A stretch of DNA of 25,558 nucleotides from Chara braunii (Eukaryota > Streptophyta > Charophyceae > Charales > Characeae), in contig BFEA01000044.1 of the NCBI GenBank assembly GCA_003427395.1, forward strand, positions 4,093,338 to 4,118,895, given 5' to 3'. Of this stretch, positions 1 to 8,568 are shown piece after piece. The position numbers and the translations under genes were made by a program. Within the stretch, counting starts at the first letter, position 1. Every line of letters begins with the position of its first letter. The notes beneath the pieces are model-generated. The model was not told the DNA's origin and searched no databases. It worked only from the letters and a program-made list of their open reading frames with translations.

Positions 1-6
1 CACACA

Positions 7-68
<62 letters not shown>
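1..68. repeat. (CT)n microsatellite at window start
   Basis: A short CA run is followed by about 29 uninterrupted CT units. It forms the very edge of the window, as expected where an assembly stops in a simple repeat. Confidence 0.95.
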
Positions 69-71
<3 letters not shown>

Positions 72-132
72 TTCTACGCGCCCGCTGGTTACCCCAACGC
101 GGACATTTTAATGGGAAACTTCGGCTCTGCCA

Positions 133-225
133 CAAGAAGAAGAAGAAGAAGAAGAAGAAGAAGAAGAAGAAGAAATGGAAGAAGAAGGAGAAGAAGATAG
201 TAAGAAGAAGAAGAAGAAGAAGAAA
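133..225. repeat. (GAA)n microsatellite, interrupted
   Basis: AAG/GAA triplets run with a few interruptions. A splice-donor-like CACTTACC (reverse-strand GGTAAGTG) follows at about 233-240. Another GAA tract closes the window at its far end. Confidence 0.93.
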
Positions 226-760
226 GTTTGGGTCACTTACCTTCAACGGTGGACGACGGGGCGGGGTGATGGCGATCTGAGGCCAGGGCGGACGTGGGAG
301 GGGTACAACGCAGTCGCAACCTCGTTCACTTTCGACGAAGTGTCGAAGTGACGAGTTGGAGGCTGGAGGCTGGCTGGAGGCTGGAGACGGGGTGGCGTGG
401 CCGATCGTTGGCTTCAGTTCGGCAAGTCGAACTTCGGAAACCGCCTGAATGTTCAAAAACTGCGGCCTATCTGGGCCGCAGATCTCACGAGATCGACGGC
501 CCAGATAGGCCGCCAGTTTTTCAGCCTTCTGGCGGGCCTACAGGGCCCGGTTTTAATTTTTTCGGGGCCGGAGACCTCCACGACCCGCATGGAAGCCTCC
601 AGGCCCCAAAAAAAATTCAACCCCCCCCCACGATCCACTTGCGCGAAATGCCACCGGGGGGGAACCGACACGGTCCACCGGCCGGTACTACTGGACCGGT
701 TCCGGTGGGGGAATGGGGCCCCGGTGGGACCGGAAGTTCAGCCCTGTAAATAACATATAA
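226..760. repeat. GC-rich noncoding stretch with nested inverted repeat
   Basis: No convincing coding frame is visible. An imperfect inverted repeat has arms at 456-478 and 497-520 (core GGCCTATCTGGGCCG); the 24-base right arm carries one extra base. Its 18-base loop holds a second perfect palindrome, GATCTC against GAGATC. Further CCGG/GGCC-rich palindromic blocks lie at 535-580 and 670-735. Such clustered palindromes resemble subterminal regions of DNA transposons, but no transposase or terminal repeat could be tied to them. The assignment to a mobile element is inference. Confidence 0.55.
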
Positions 761-1048
761 AACAGCAAGGCAAAAGTGCATTTTCATGAAATTTTGCCAA
801 CATCTCAATTTCAAAAATCTTGAGAAATTTCAGAAATCTTATCAGAGGAAATTCCAGTTCTCCAAATGGCACAAAATTTGGCACACACCAACCTTGAACC
901 AAAACAAGAACAGGCACAAAAAAAAAAAAAAAAAAAAAAAAAAAACACAAAAAAACACAAAAAAAAAAACACAAAAAAAAACAAAAAACAAAAACAAAAA
1001 ACAAAAACAAAAAATTTGACCCTGAAACCCTAATTTCAGTTTTGGACT
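761..1048. repeat. AT-rich spacer with A-rich CAAAA tract
   Basis: Positions about 917-1015 are almost pure A with interspersed C. The rest is AT-rich with no coding frame longer than chance; apparent reading frames here are lysine or phenylalanine runs. It could be the decayed poly(A) tail of a retroposon inserted upstream of the LTR, but no body for such an element was recognised. Confidence 0.6.
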
Positions 1049-1278
1049 CGTTACCCAGGGCAGATTGAAGAGGGAGTCGGACATTGATTCTGGTTCAGCC
1101 ATTCAACATTATTATTGTTTTTAATTGTTACAACTTCTTCTTCTTCTTCTTTCTTTCATCTTCTTCTTCTTCTTCTTCTTTTCCTCTCTCCTCTCAAGTT
1201 CGTTCATTTCTTTTTGCAATTGGACGGCATTGTACTTTCTCTTGGATGTGTACTTCGAAATTGGCCAGGATCATAACA
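1049..1278 (+). mobile_element. 5' LTR of a Ty3/Gypsy-type retrotransposon
   Basis: The sequence is clearly related to 9950-10237: both share the block around GACATTGATTCTGG, a TTC-rich tract, TTGCAATTGGACGGC-like sequence differing by single bases, and the terminal GGCCAGGATCATAACA. The 3' edge is set by the terminal CA followed one base later by a primer binding site. The 5' edge is less certain: it aligns with the TGTGATACC start of the other copy but reads CGTTACCC here. This copy is about 230 bp, against 288 bp for the partner, mainly because about 70 bp near the middle are absent. The five bases outside the two LTRs (GGACT and GTGCC) do not match, so no target-site duplication is visible. 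The pair may have recombined or may come from different insertions. Confidence 0.75.
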
Positions 1279-1279
1279 T

Positions 1280-1291
1280 TGGTATCAGAGC
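1280..1291 (+). other. Primer binding site for initiator tRNA-Met
   Basis: TGGTATCAGAGC lies one base after the LTR end. It is complementary to the 3' end of plant initiator tRNA-Met, the usual minus-strand primer of plant LTR retrotransposons. It fixes the orientation of the element as plus strand and confirms that the upstream repeat is a 5' LTR. Confidence 0.9.
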
Positions 1292-2640
1292 GGATTTTAC
1301 TTGCTGGCGAGGGTTGACTTTGCCGCTCCAACCCTGACCTAAGTTGGAGGGCTACCACTTAGGGTTAGGGCTAGAAGTTGAGGTAAGTAGGCGAGCTTGA
1401 GGGAAAGCAGCCATTCTGCATCTACGGACTGCAAGTTGCTACTTTGTTCTTCAGCATCGGCAGGGGATCCGGCATTGCACTTTGGTGTTGGAGTCAGACC
1501 CTCCTAGTAGATAGGACACTAGTGTAGGGGTTGCATTACAAGGGTCAGGAGGACCATATGAGAGGGGGGTGAGTTCTATTCATCTCAAAGCTCAGGCCAC
1601 TTATGTAAGTGCAGGACACTAGTGTAGGGGTTGCGTTACAAGGGTCAGGAGGACCATATGAGAGGGGGGTGAGTTCTATTTATCTCAAAGCTCAGGCCAC
1701 TTAAGTAAGTGCCCTCTGTGGTCTTGATTGTGAGTATGAGTATGCAAACTGTTTTCTCACCTGATGGCTGAAGAGATGAGGTGTCTTGTTTTGGACGCCA
1801 TATCTTTCTATAGTGCATTGTTTTTTTGTCTCTGAATGGAAGTAGACTGTAGGTTCTTTTTGAAGTTGAAATTCATTTTCCAGTTCAGTAGAGGCAGAAA
1901 GTAGGTCCATGTGGGACTCTTCTTGGTTGGGACTTGGTCACGGTCTACTTGGGACCTTTTGGGTACTAGTGGGATCAGGCTCAAGCAAGAAGGGCCCCTT
2001 AGGCCCAAATCTGTTTGACGTTAGGTCATTCTCTTTTTGTCTGGGACACAAAGTTTTATTCTTTGGTTAGAGCACTCGCTGCTAAGGGGATCTCGGCTGA
2101 GATGTCTTGTATACTTTTACCGCACAATCCGTAGCTTGACTCACCTCTTACACGCCACTGGACTCTCCATTGATGCATGCCATCACTCATTGCCTAATTT
2201 GTTGTACGTTCACGGAATTGGTCAGTCTGGACTCGAGGGGATCTCGTATTCGAACTGGTTAGGCTGAGTCGTTGGATCATACCCCTCATTGAATTTTTAT
2301 TATTATTATTATTTTTTGCTCTCTAGTCCAAATGTAATGTCGCTCTGGCTAGGAGTTCTACCTTCTCGCTCTTTGAGCTTTTCAATTTGTTTCTTTTTCT
2401 GAGTTCATATTTTGATGCTCGTAGAGACTCGTGGACAAAAGGAAGAGAGAGAGAGCACCCATCTTGAGGGACTTGCTGAATCATTTTCTATGATGCCGAT
2501 TGAAAATCTTGGTAGTTCTAACATGGCAGCAGTAAATGCTTCTGTGACTTTAAACCACCAGTACCCTGTCCAACCAAACTTTTTCCTCTTCCTGAATTCA
2601 TGGAAGACGTCGGTAGGTCTGGTGGAGGTTTGATACAATG
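1292..2640 (+). other. Retrotransposon leader, no recognisable gene
   Basis: About 1.3 kb follow the primer binding site before any gag-like sequence. It holds the 100-bp tandem duplication described separately and a TTA run near 2295. Short open frames at 2037-2267 and 2412-2633 match no family I know and lack an ancestral-looking composition. It is probably the untranslated leader plus later insertions. Confidence 0.5.
1513..1712. repeat. 100-bp direct tandem duplication, two copies
   Basis: Units at 1513-1612 and 1613-1712 both begin AGGACACTAGTG and end AAGTGC. I count only three substitutions between them and no indel, which implies a recent duplication compared with the decay of the surrounding element. 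It lies inside the leader and does not preserve any reading frame I can identify. Confidence 0.95.
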
Positions 2641-2654
2641 TCGACTATGCATGG

Positions 2655-2690
2655 GTGGTTGCTCGTTTTCAAAACGGAAATGAGCGACCA
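2655..2690. repeat. Short imperfect hairpin
   Basis: TGGTTGCTCGTTTT and AAATGAGCGACCA face each other across about eight bases. The pairing is imperfect. It lies just upstream of an A-rich tract. Confidence 0.5.
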
Positions 2691-2741
2691 AAGAAGCAAA
2701 AAAAAAAGAGAGAAAAAGAAGAGAAAACAACAAAAAAATGT

Positions 2742-2816
2742 CTCTCAAAACGGTGAGTGTGGGTTGTTCCTCTCAAAGCGGCGTGTGTTGTAGCTGTACT
2801 CTCGAAGCGTCCCTCC
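2742..2816. repeat. Degenerate 28-29 bp minisatellite
   Basis: Three unit starts, CTCTCAAAACGG at 2742, CTCTCAAAGCGG at 2770 and CTCTCGAAGCG at 2799, are spaced 28 and 29 bp apart, with GTGTGTTG-like sequence after the first two. Confidence 0.6.
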
Positions 2817-2841
2817 ACTACCCCCCACATGCACAAAAGAC

Positions 2842-2909
2842 AAAAAAGAATATGGTAGTGTATCTTCCCGTGTCCTAGCGGAACATTCATTCTCATTTTG
2901 CACATTTGG
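2842..2909. mobile_element. Hairpin element copy 1 (left arm degraded)
   Basis: The right arm ATTCATTCTCATTTTGCACA is the same sequence that forms the right arms of the hairpins at 16038-16122 and 22003-22077. The loop-side ATCTTCCC at about 2862 also matches the 22003 copy. The left arm is interrupted and barely recognisable, so only half of the foldback survives. This is one of three members of a short repeat family, possibly a MITE or foldback element, with no coding capacity. Confidence 0.6.
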
Positions 2910-3005
2910 TATGGACTGGAGTGAGGCCTGTGAGATTCGGGAAATCTACTCATGGCCTATTGGAAATTAAAAAAAGAAAGAAAAAAAAAACAGATACAAT
3001 GCCTT

Positions 3006-3131
3006 GTCCTACAAGATTTGCCTGGGCCCTTGGTGCCCTTGTTTCTTCGGTGCCCTTGTTTCTTCAGTGAATCTTTCTCAAGAACATGGAAGGGTTCAGA
3101 CAAGATCAGCATGGCCCTGTGCAAGTTGTCC
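3006..3131 (+). pseudogene. U6 snRNA-like copy 1, degenerate
   Basis: Positions 3088-3131 align to the most conserved central part of U6 spliceosomal RNA: GGAA, CAGA, AAGAT and AGCATGGCCC are in the right order, followed by TG-GCAAG. I estimate about 34 of 44 positions matching by eye. One C is missing from the CCCC run, and ACAGAG reads CAGAC. The expected 5' stem-loop is replaced by a short duplicated segment (GTGCCCTTGTTTCTTC, twice). A-rich sequence follows at 3133. U6 forms the catalytic core of the spliceosome with U2; this copy carries too many changes to be functional. A flank starting GTCCTACAAGAT recurs before copy 2 and loosely resembles the plant upstream sequence element. Confidence 0.6.
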
Positions 3132-3218
3132 AAAACAAAAAAAAAGCGAGAAAAAGAAAAAAAAGATTTACTGCAATGCTTTTTGTCATTTGTGTTGAAT
3201 GCTGGAGTTGTGCGCCTC

Positions 3219-3345
3219 GTCCTATGAGATCTGCCAGGGGCGTCCCTGCACTAGTTTCGAAAATACGGAAATCACACCTGAATCTTCCCCTGGAACACGA
3301 AAAGATACAAATAAGATTAGCATGTCCCTTCTTAAGAATGAGTAT
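3219..3345 (+). pseudogene. U6 snRNA-like copy 2, degenerate
   Basis: GATACAAATAAGATTAGCATG at 3304-3324, then CCC and TTAAGAATGA, aligns to the U6 block GATACAGAGAAGATTAGCATG and the AAGGATGA that follows. TGGAAC upstream is also U6-like but separated by about seven extra bases. The unit starts GTCCTATGAGAT exactly 213 bp after the equivalent start of copy 1 and shares its flank, so the two copies arose together as a tandem unit or from one repeat family. Several conserved U6 positions, including the GGCCCC run, have changed, so function is unlikely. The long reverse-strand frame across it is not believed. Confidence 0.6.
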
Positions 3346-3599
3346 TTCAGCAAAGCCTTTGACTGCTCTCCGACAATGAGCCCGCCACTCGCGCTTTCGA
3401 CGACTCGTTTGGCAGTAGCAGCCGCCCTATGGGGAAAAGGACAACCAAGGGAATAAAAAATGCAAGTGGAGGAAAAAACAAACAGACATCCAGTACAACA
3501 GTACAGGTGGCCGACATTGAAGGACGGGTAACTCCCCATATCACGACCACTTACCAACTGCATTCCCATAAAACAAAGAGGAAAAAACAAGATTCGGGA

Positions 3600-5345
3600 A
3601 GGCTGCTTCGGGGTTAAAGGCCCAACTGGATGTGGCCAACAATGAGGACAAACCATTGTTCCAAGTCCTCTATGACAAGGCACTGGCAAGGAAAGAGAAT
3701 GCAGAGGAGGAAAAGCGGAAAACCGTTGTTGTGGACCATGAGGTTGTCTTAAAAACACCCCCTCCTTGCCTGGCACTGAGGTCAAGAAAGATCTGGTCAC
3801 ATATGTGCGTGCTCTCATAGACCGTCACCTGCTCATTGAATTTCCTGGTCAGATCTCTAAACTGTTTGACCAGGTAAGTAAGTTGCAAACGCAAATTGCG
3901 GATATGGCCAAGGAGCATAGTGATCAGATGCGGTAGATGGCAAATCTGCATCTAGTTCTCTTCCTCTATCTCGTGCGTCCAATGCTGTTAACCAATCTGT
4001 CCTCGCTCCTCTTCATGCCTCTACTTCTTCTTTTTCGAGTGTGGTTCAATCGGGACCTGCAGTAGGTGCAGACCCCGTCACCGCTGCAACAAGTGGCAGC
4101 GCAAGGATTTATGCAACTGTTACAGCATCGAGTTCAGACACAACATTTGCTGGTGTCGGTTATAGCAATCCCTATGTGGACAAAAAGGTGGTACAAATAC
4201 CGTCTAAGTACGACAACAAGGAAGACGTGGAGTCCTGTATCAATCTTGGGGACAAACATCTAACCCGTCGTACGAGGCTTCTTAGAAGTCCAAACTATGC
4301 AAGCCGAGTATACTAAGATTGATTTGACGCAGTGGCTCAAGGCCACACCAGTGGCCACACGAGAAGATCTTGATTAAACAATGTAAAGATTCACATGCTG
4401 CTGCGAGAGTAAGGAACAAGCTTGACCATCTCAAGCGCAGCAAGTGGTGGGGCACCATGCACAACTTGCAATTGTATTTTAGCGAACTTTTTGCTACTCC
4501 CGGTTTGGAAATGACTGCACAGTCATGCATGGATGTTGTGAAAGGTGCGGTTCCCACTAGTTACACGCATCGCCTAGGCAGAGATCTCATTGGATACACA
4601 GACTGACTTTCCCTCATGCAGGATGTAGTCAGCCTCGAGGCGCAAGACCTCGTTTCCACAGCAGACAACAAAAATCCTATAGGCGGCAAGCAGTTTAGAG
4701 GCAGCAACCGCTTTGCTGTACATGACCTGCTGGAGGCTGATGAGGAGGCCTATGCAGATGACTCCACTCTTGGTGACGATCAAGAGCAGGACTCTGATAC
4801 AACTTGTTCATCTTCGGCCAATGAATATGATATTAATAATGATGAAGAACATTTTAATGCCTTTAGGAAGTCTGCCAATCTGAAAGGACCAAAGTGGAAC
4901 TCGGGGAAGAACTATGACCCACTCCCCAAAGGGGCCAAGATCCCAGCGAAGCCGGAGGATGCCACAACTGAACCTTGGTTGGACCTCCGGATCAGCAAAA
5001 GTGAATGGAAGGTTAGGATTAAGAAGGGAGTTTGCCTGCATTGCCCAAGCATAAAGTCCAAAGTTGTTATAGGCTGTAGGGAAACCCAAATGGGGCGTAG
5101 GGTGGGCATCAACACCTTCTACAACAAGGGAGACTGAACCTGACGCAGATCAACAATCCTCTCTTGAAGCCCCGTCATTTGCTGAAGCCCCGTCATTTGC
5201 TGAAGCCCCATCATTTGCTGATTCCAAGGCTGACGCATGTCATGTACTCTATGTTGAGCCCTAGGAGGAGTCTGAGAAGGTTAACTTCCACTATCACCTT
5301 GAGCATTGGGTTGAGATGAAACAACAACGTCGATCGAGACCCAGA
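3600..5345 (+). pseudogene. Ty3/Gypsy gag relic
   Basis: Gag forms the virus-like particle and binds RNA. Pieces of one ancestral protein lie in order but in shifting frames. A charged coiled-coil-like N-terminal part (about 3605-3934) contains D-x-Q-V-S-K-L-Q-T-Q-I-A-D and ends in a stop near 3934. A Ser/Thr-rich linker leads to Y-V-D-K-K-V-V-Q-I-P-S-K-Y-D-N at about 4165-4215. A capsid-like stretch (4317-4606) includes L-K-R-S-K-W-W-G-T-M and ends in one in-frame stop. An acidic spacer follows, then E-W-K-V-R-I-K-K-G-V-C-L-H-C near 5005-5045, a damaged CCHC zinc knuckle (C-x2-C kept, downstream His and Cys spacing lost). At least three frameshifts and three stops show it is dead. Gag coding runs past three 6-residue repeats and fades near 5345. 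Confidence 0.75.
5166..5219 (+). repeat. Three tandem 18-bp units in gag C-terminal region
   Basis: GAAGCCCCGTCATTTGCT occurs three times head to tail (one substitution in the last unit). It reads E-A-P-S-F-A repeated. The 18-bp length keeps frame, which suggests that it expanded while gag was still coding, or as in-frame slippage. Confidence 0.9.
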
Positions 5346-6070
5346 TCGAGTGGGCCGTTTTAGGCCAGGACCCGAGGCACACCAGCGAGGCCCAACGCGA
5401 CATATAGCTGGCCCAGGCCAAGGCAGACACAGTTCGATTAACTCACTTCTTGGGCGACACACTGCTGGAGCAGCGCAACACAACGTTGCGTTAGAGGTAG
5501 AGATGTAGGTAGAGCGAGGGAGGTGGGGGCCGTACCTACAACGGCGGTACTTACCTGGGCGCCATAGCTGGGCTTTGCGCCAACGACCTGCACAGGGACA
5601 CCACGCGGTCAGTACATGACGGCAGTTACCTGTAGGTGAGGCAACGAGGAGGACGACATCTCCTTCTTCTTCTTCGTCTCGCCCGCCATCTCTTCTCCCT
5701 TCTTCCTTCTTCTTCTTCTTCTTCTTCGTCTTCTTTGGGGAGAGAGAGAGGTTACAGGTAGAGGTTACATCGGGCATAAGGCCCAAGATCTGATTCGACA
5801 TTTTTACGACAGACATTGATTGGACATTCGGCAGGGAGACTATTTTTGGACTTCACTATCGCGATCTTGGTCTTCTCCCTCACCTCCATCTTCGTCTTGC
5901 CTCGCCCGCATCTCTTCATCCGTGGTATCTCCCCCATGTGCGTGTGCACGGAGGGACCTTTCTTCCATGCATGTGGTCCCTCCTCCCTTTCTCACATGTG
6001 TGGTGTATGATGGGATGTCACGCCAGTCTCTGATAGGCCAGGTCATATCTTTGAGTCTTCCGCTGCACTG
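5346..6070. other. Foreign DNA replacing protease and RT palm
   Basis: Between the end of gag and the RT thumb a Gypsy element should carry an aspartic protease (D-T/S-G) and the RT fingers and palm with Y-x-D-D. Neither is seen on either strand. Instead there is GC-rich sequence with GGTACTTACCTG at 5546-5557, a TTC-rich tract near 5660-5740 and CT-rich sequence to 6000. Parts around 5440-5560 resemble 9556-9715, both having a CACTGCT-GGAGC-like start and the same 12-mer. This points to an inserted or recombined repeat, but its class is unknown. Confidence 0.6.
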
Positions 6071-6146
6071 CATTGTCCATTCGAGTCCTTTTCATCACTT
6101 TGCGGATCCTTGGCTCCATATACATTGCTCAACTGAGCATGTATCA
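6071..6146 (+). repeat. 76-bp direct repeat, copy 1
   Basis: The block beginning CATTGTCCATTC and ending GAGCATGTATCA matches 9480-9555 without indels; I count nine differences in 76. It ends exactly where the RT-coding relic begins at 6147, so its 3' edge is a real junction. A terminal CA would suit an LTR edge, but no primer binding site follows and no full LTR was found. Confidence 0.88.
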
Positions 6147-7050
6147 AGTTGGAGTATTTGGGTCATTTCGTCACACCGGAGGGCACTAGTCTGTTATCGG
6201 ACAAAATTCAAGCCGTCCAAGAGTGGTCGGGACCGAAGAACGATATGGATGTTTGTTCGTTTCTTGGCCTAACCGGCTACTATCAACGCTTTATCAAAGG
6301 CTATTTGAAGTTTGTGGCTAATTTAACTAAGCTTCAATGCGAGGATCGACCGTTCGACTTCAGCGACGATGCACGGGCTTCCTTTTCGGCCCCCAAAGCC
6401 GCCTTGCTATCCGCGGAGGGTTTACGCATCTATGACCCGCTTTTGCCGACTCACGTCACTACTAATGCGTTCATGGCATTGGTGCCGTCCTCGAGCAACA
6501 CGATGGCGTGGATTGGCACCCGGTCGAATACTTTAGTAAGAAGGTGCCTGTTGTGCATCCAATTGACGACGCACAAAAGGAGTTATTGGCCTTCGTACAT
6601 GCGCTTAAGCGGTGGCGGCATTTTCTTCTCGGTCGAAGTCAATTCTGATGGGTAACGAACAACAACTCGTTGGTCTCTTATAAGACCCAGGACACGGTCA
6701 ATAGTACCATTGCCCGTTGGATGACTTTCATCGACCTGTTTGACTTCTTCCCCGATCACATCCCGGGAAAGTCAAACCGTTTTGTAGATGCTCTTTCACG
6801 GCAGCCAGACCTTTGTACCACGGTCTACTCGACATTCGATGCTGATGACGACTTGCGGGACAGCTTCATCCGTGGCTACCAAGTCGACCCCGAGTTTTGC
6901 GACAAGTACGCAAATTGCTTCTCTCGAAATCTAGCGCCATTGCACTATTGGATTCGAGAGGGCTATTTGCTAGTCCATACTTGCGTACTCGGCTTCTTGT
7001 CGAGTTCCACGATGCTCCCGCCACCGGACACTTTGGAGTCAATTGTATGA
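6147..7050 (+). pseudogene. Ty3/Gypsy RT thumb and RNase H relic
   Basis: The frame starting at the junction reads K-L-E-Y-L-G-H-F-V-T-P-E-G, the typical Gypsy sequence just after the RT active site. Then F-L-G-L-T-G-Y-Y-Q-R-F-I follows, as in the RT thumb/connection. RNase H begins near 6460. The usual T-D-A-S start reads T-T-N-A, so the first catalytic Asp is lost, and a frameshift sits at about 6470. The new frame gives G-I-G-A-V-L-E-Q, H-P-V-E-Y-F-S-K-K and L-L-A-F-V-H-A-L-K-R-W-R-H-F-L-L-G, then one stop at 6646-6648. It resumes with N-S-T-I-A-R-W-M and the end-of-RNase-H signature D-H-I-P-G-K-S-N-R-F-V-D-A-L-S-R. RNase H removes RNA from the RNA:DNA hybrid. This copy lacks the RT palm and cannot work. 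Confidence 0.9.
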
Positions 7051-7493
7051 TTGACCGACTTCACGAGCACTTTTGGCACCCCGGCCTTCTCAGCGACGTC
7101 ATACGCTATTGCGAGTCTTGCGAGGTTTGTCGGCATTGCAAATCCCGCAACCATCGTCTGTTCGGCGAGTTGTGACCATTTCCGGTCCCCTTAGGACAAC
7201 GAGAATCGATTGCCATGGACATCACCAGGCCGTTTCCCAAGCACAAGACTGATATGGATGGGATTCTCACGGTGGTTGATCGACTCACCAAGTTCGCCAT
7301 GTTTTTGCCTTGCCGCTATCATGCCGAGACACCAGAGTTGGTCGAGGTTCATTACTCCGGTTGGATTCGCAACAAGTGTTATCCCAAGGAGATCGTTTGC
7401 GACCATGACACTCGGTTCATGTCCGACTTTTGGTTGGCTCTCATCAAACGATGGGGCTCATCTCTTAAGCCGAGTTCAGCTCGCCACCCACAG
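6957..7493 (+). pseudogene. Ty3/Gypsy integrase relic, truncated
   Basis: Integrase inserts the cDNA copy into the genome. In one frame the sequence shows the HHCC zinc-binding domain: F-H-D-A-P-A-T-G-H-F-G followed by C-E-S-C-E-V-C. A single stop (7173-7175) comes after H-R-L-F-G-E-L, and the frame resumes with the catalytic core. The first acidic residue is in A-M-D-I-T-R-P-F and the second in C-D-H-D-T-R-F-M-S-D-F-W. Homology stops after S-S-A-R-H-P-Q, before the region holding the third acidic residue (Glu), and no chromodomain follows. A frameshift also separates this frame from the RNase H frame. The break coincides with the start of a 69-bp tandem duplication. Confidence 0.9.
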
Positions 7494-7601
7494 ATGGCTT
7501 GCCAGATAACACCTGTTCCTACAACCTCACAGGATCACAGCATTGATCCTACAGGATCACAGATGGCTTGCCAGATAACACCTGTTCCTACAACCTCCTC
7601 G
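7489..7601. repeat. 69-bp tandem duplication at the integrase break
   Basis: CACAGATGGCTTGCCAGATA begins at 7489 and again at 7558, so the period is 69 bp. The second copy matches for about 43 bases and then diverges. It sits exactly at the point where integrase homology is lost, so the duplication and the break may be one event. A nested GGATCACAG/GATCCTACAGGATCACAG motif lies inside the unit. Confidence 0.88.
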
Positions 7602-8138
7602 AGAGGCAACCAAATGGAAAGCTATAGTAAACTGGATGATAGATTTCTTCGCGAGAGATCGCCCCTCCCTCCCCCTACCCCTTCCCCCTCAGCCCTACAC
7701 TGCCTCCGCAGAGGAGAGTCACCCACTCTCCCTCGGCCCCAATATAGACCAATCCTCTCCCCCCCTTTCCCCAGGAGCACGCAGTTCCCAACTAAAGCAT
7801 GCTCCCCCGCCCCTTGCCCATTTCCGCCTCCGCGGGGACTGATATTGACCCACACACAGTACCTGCCCCAGAATAAGGCAACCCCCTACTCCGCCTCTAC
7901 CCTCTTTGAGACTTTCGCCCCCCACCTTGCGATGCCCCTGCAAGATAGAGCTCCCCCCACCCCCTTCCCACCGTTCAGCCCTCCAGGAACAATCCGATCC
8001 AGCCGACTACAGCTATTGATGACACACTTACCAAAATATCATTCGTCTTGGATTTTGTTGGATTTTGTTGATGACGATGGACAGCACCCTGAAGACGATG
8101 ATAATGAGAATGATGGTAACAACCAACTCACTTGCTGA
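7494..8138 (+). other. Proline-rich reading-frame extension fused to integrase
   Basis: A frame opening at the integrase core (ATG at 7215) runs uninterrupted for 307 codons, the longest open frame in the window. Only its first 93 or so residues are integrase. The rest is Ser/Pro-rich and ends in an acidic segment (D-D-D-G-Q-H-P-E-D-D-D-N). In the adjacent +1 frame, 7603-7840 reads A-T-K-W-K-A-I-V-N-W-M-I-D-F-F-A-R and then another Pro-rich stretch, which looks more like genuine protein than the fused frame. I therefore think a fragment of some other gene was joined to the element and that the long open frame is partly accidental. The source gene is not recognised. Confidence 0.4.
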
Positions 8139-8537
8139 TGCAGAGCAACATCTAATGAAAACAAGCTGATGATGATGATGATAATTATGAGAATGAAAAC
8201 GGAATGATGATGCTGATCATACCAAAGAGCAGCACCAACAGCCCCTCCGATTACAAACTGATGATGATGATGATGATAATAATAATGATGATAGCGATGA
8301 TGATGGTGATGTCGATAATGATGATGATGATGATGATGAAGATGATGATGATGTTGATGATAATGATGACGCACTGATGGTGATGGTGATGTCAGTAATG
8401 ATGATGATGATGATGATGATGATGATGTCAGTAATGATGATGATGATGATGATGATAACGATGATGACGCACAGCGCCCTATGATGACTACAAGATGATG
8501 ATGGTGTGATGACGAGCACCTTGGATGATAACCTAAA

Positions 8538-8568
<31 letters not shown>

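Noticed and set aside
738-1102. Phe-rich or Lys-rich open frames on both strands
   Set aside because: They are translations of the A-rich tract at 917-1015.
2060-2110. tRNA-like string GGTTAGAGCACTCGCTGCTAAG
   Set aside because: It has A-box-like and anticodon-arm-like pieces, but no acceptor stem, no proper B box at the right distance and no cloverleaf.
3222-3818. 198-codon reverse-strand open frame
   Set aside because: It lies opposite the U6-like copy and the gag N-terminal relic, which explain the sequence better. Its protein has no recognisable motif.
5211-5816. 201-codon reverse-strand open frame
   Set aside because: It reads through the opposite strand of the gag 18-bp repeats and a TTC-rich tract that gives Lys/Glu/Arg runs. 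No domain is visible.
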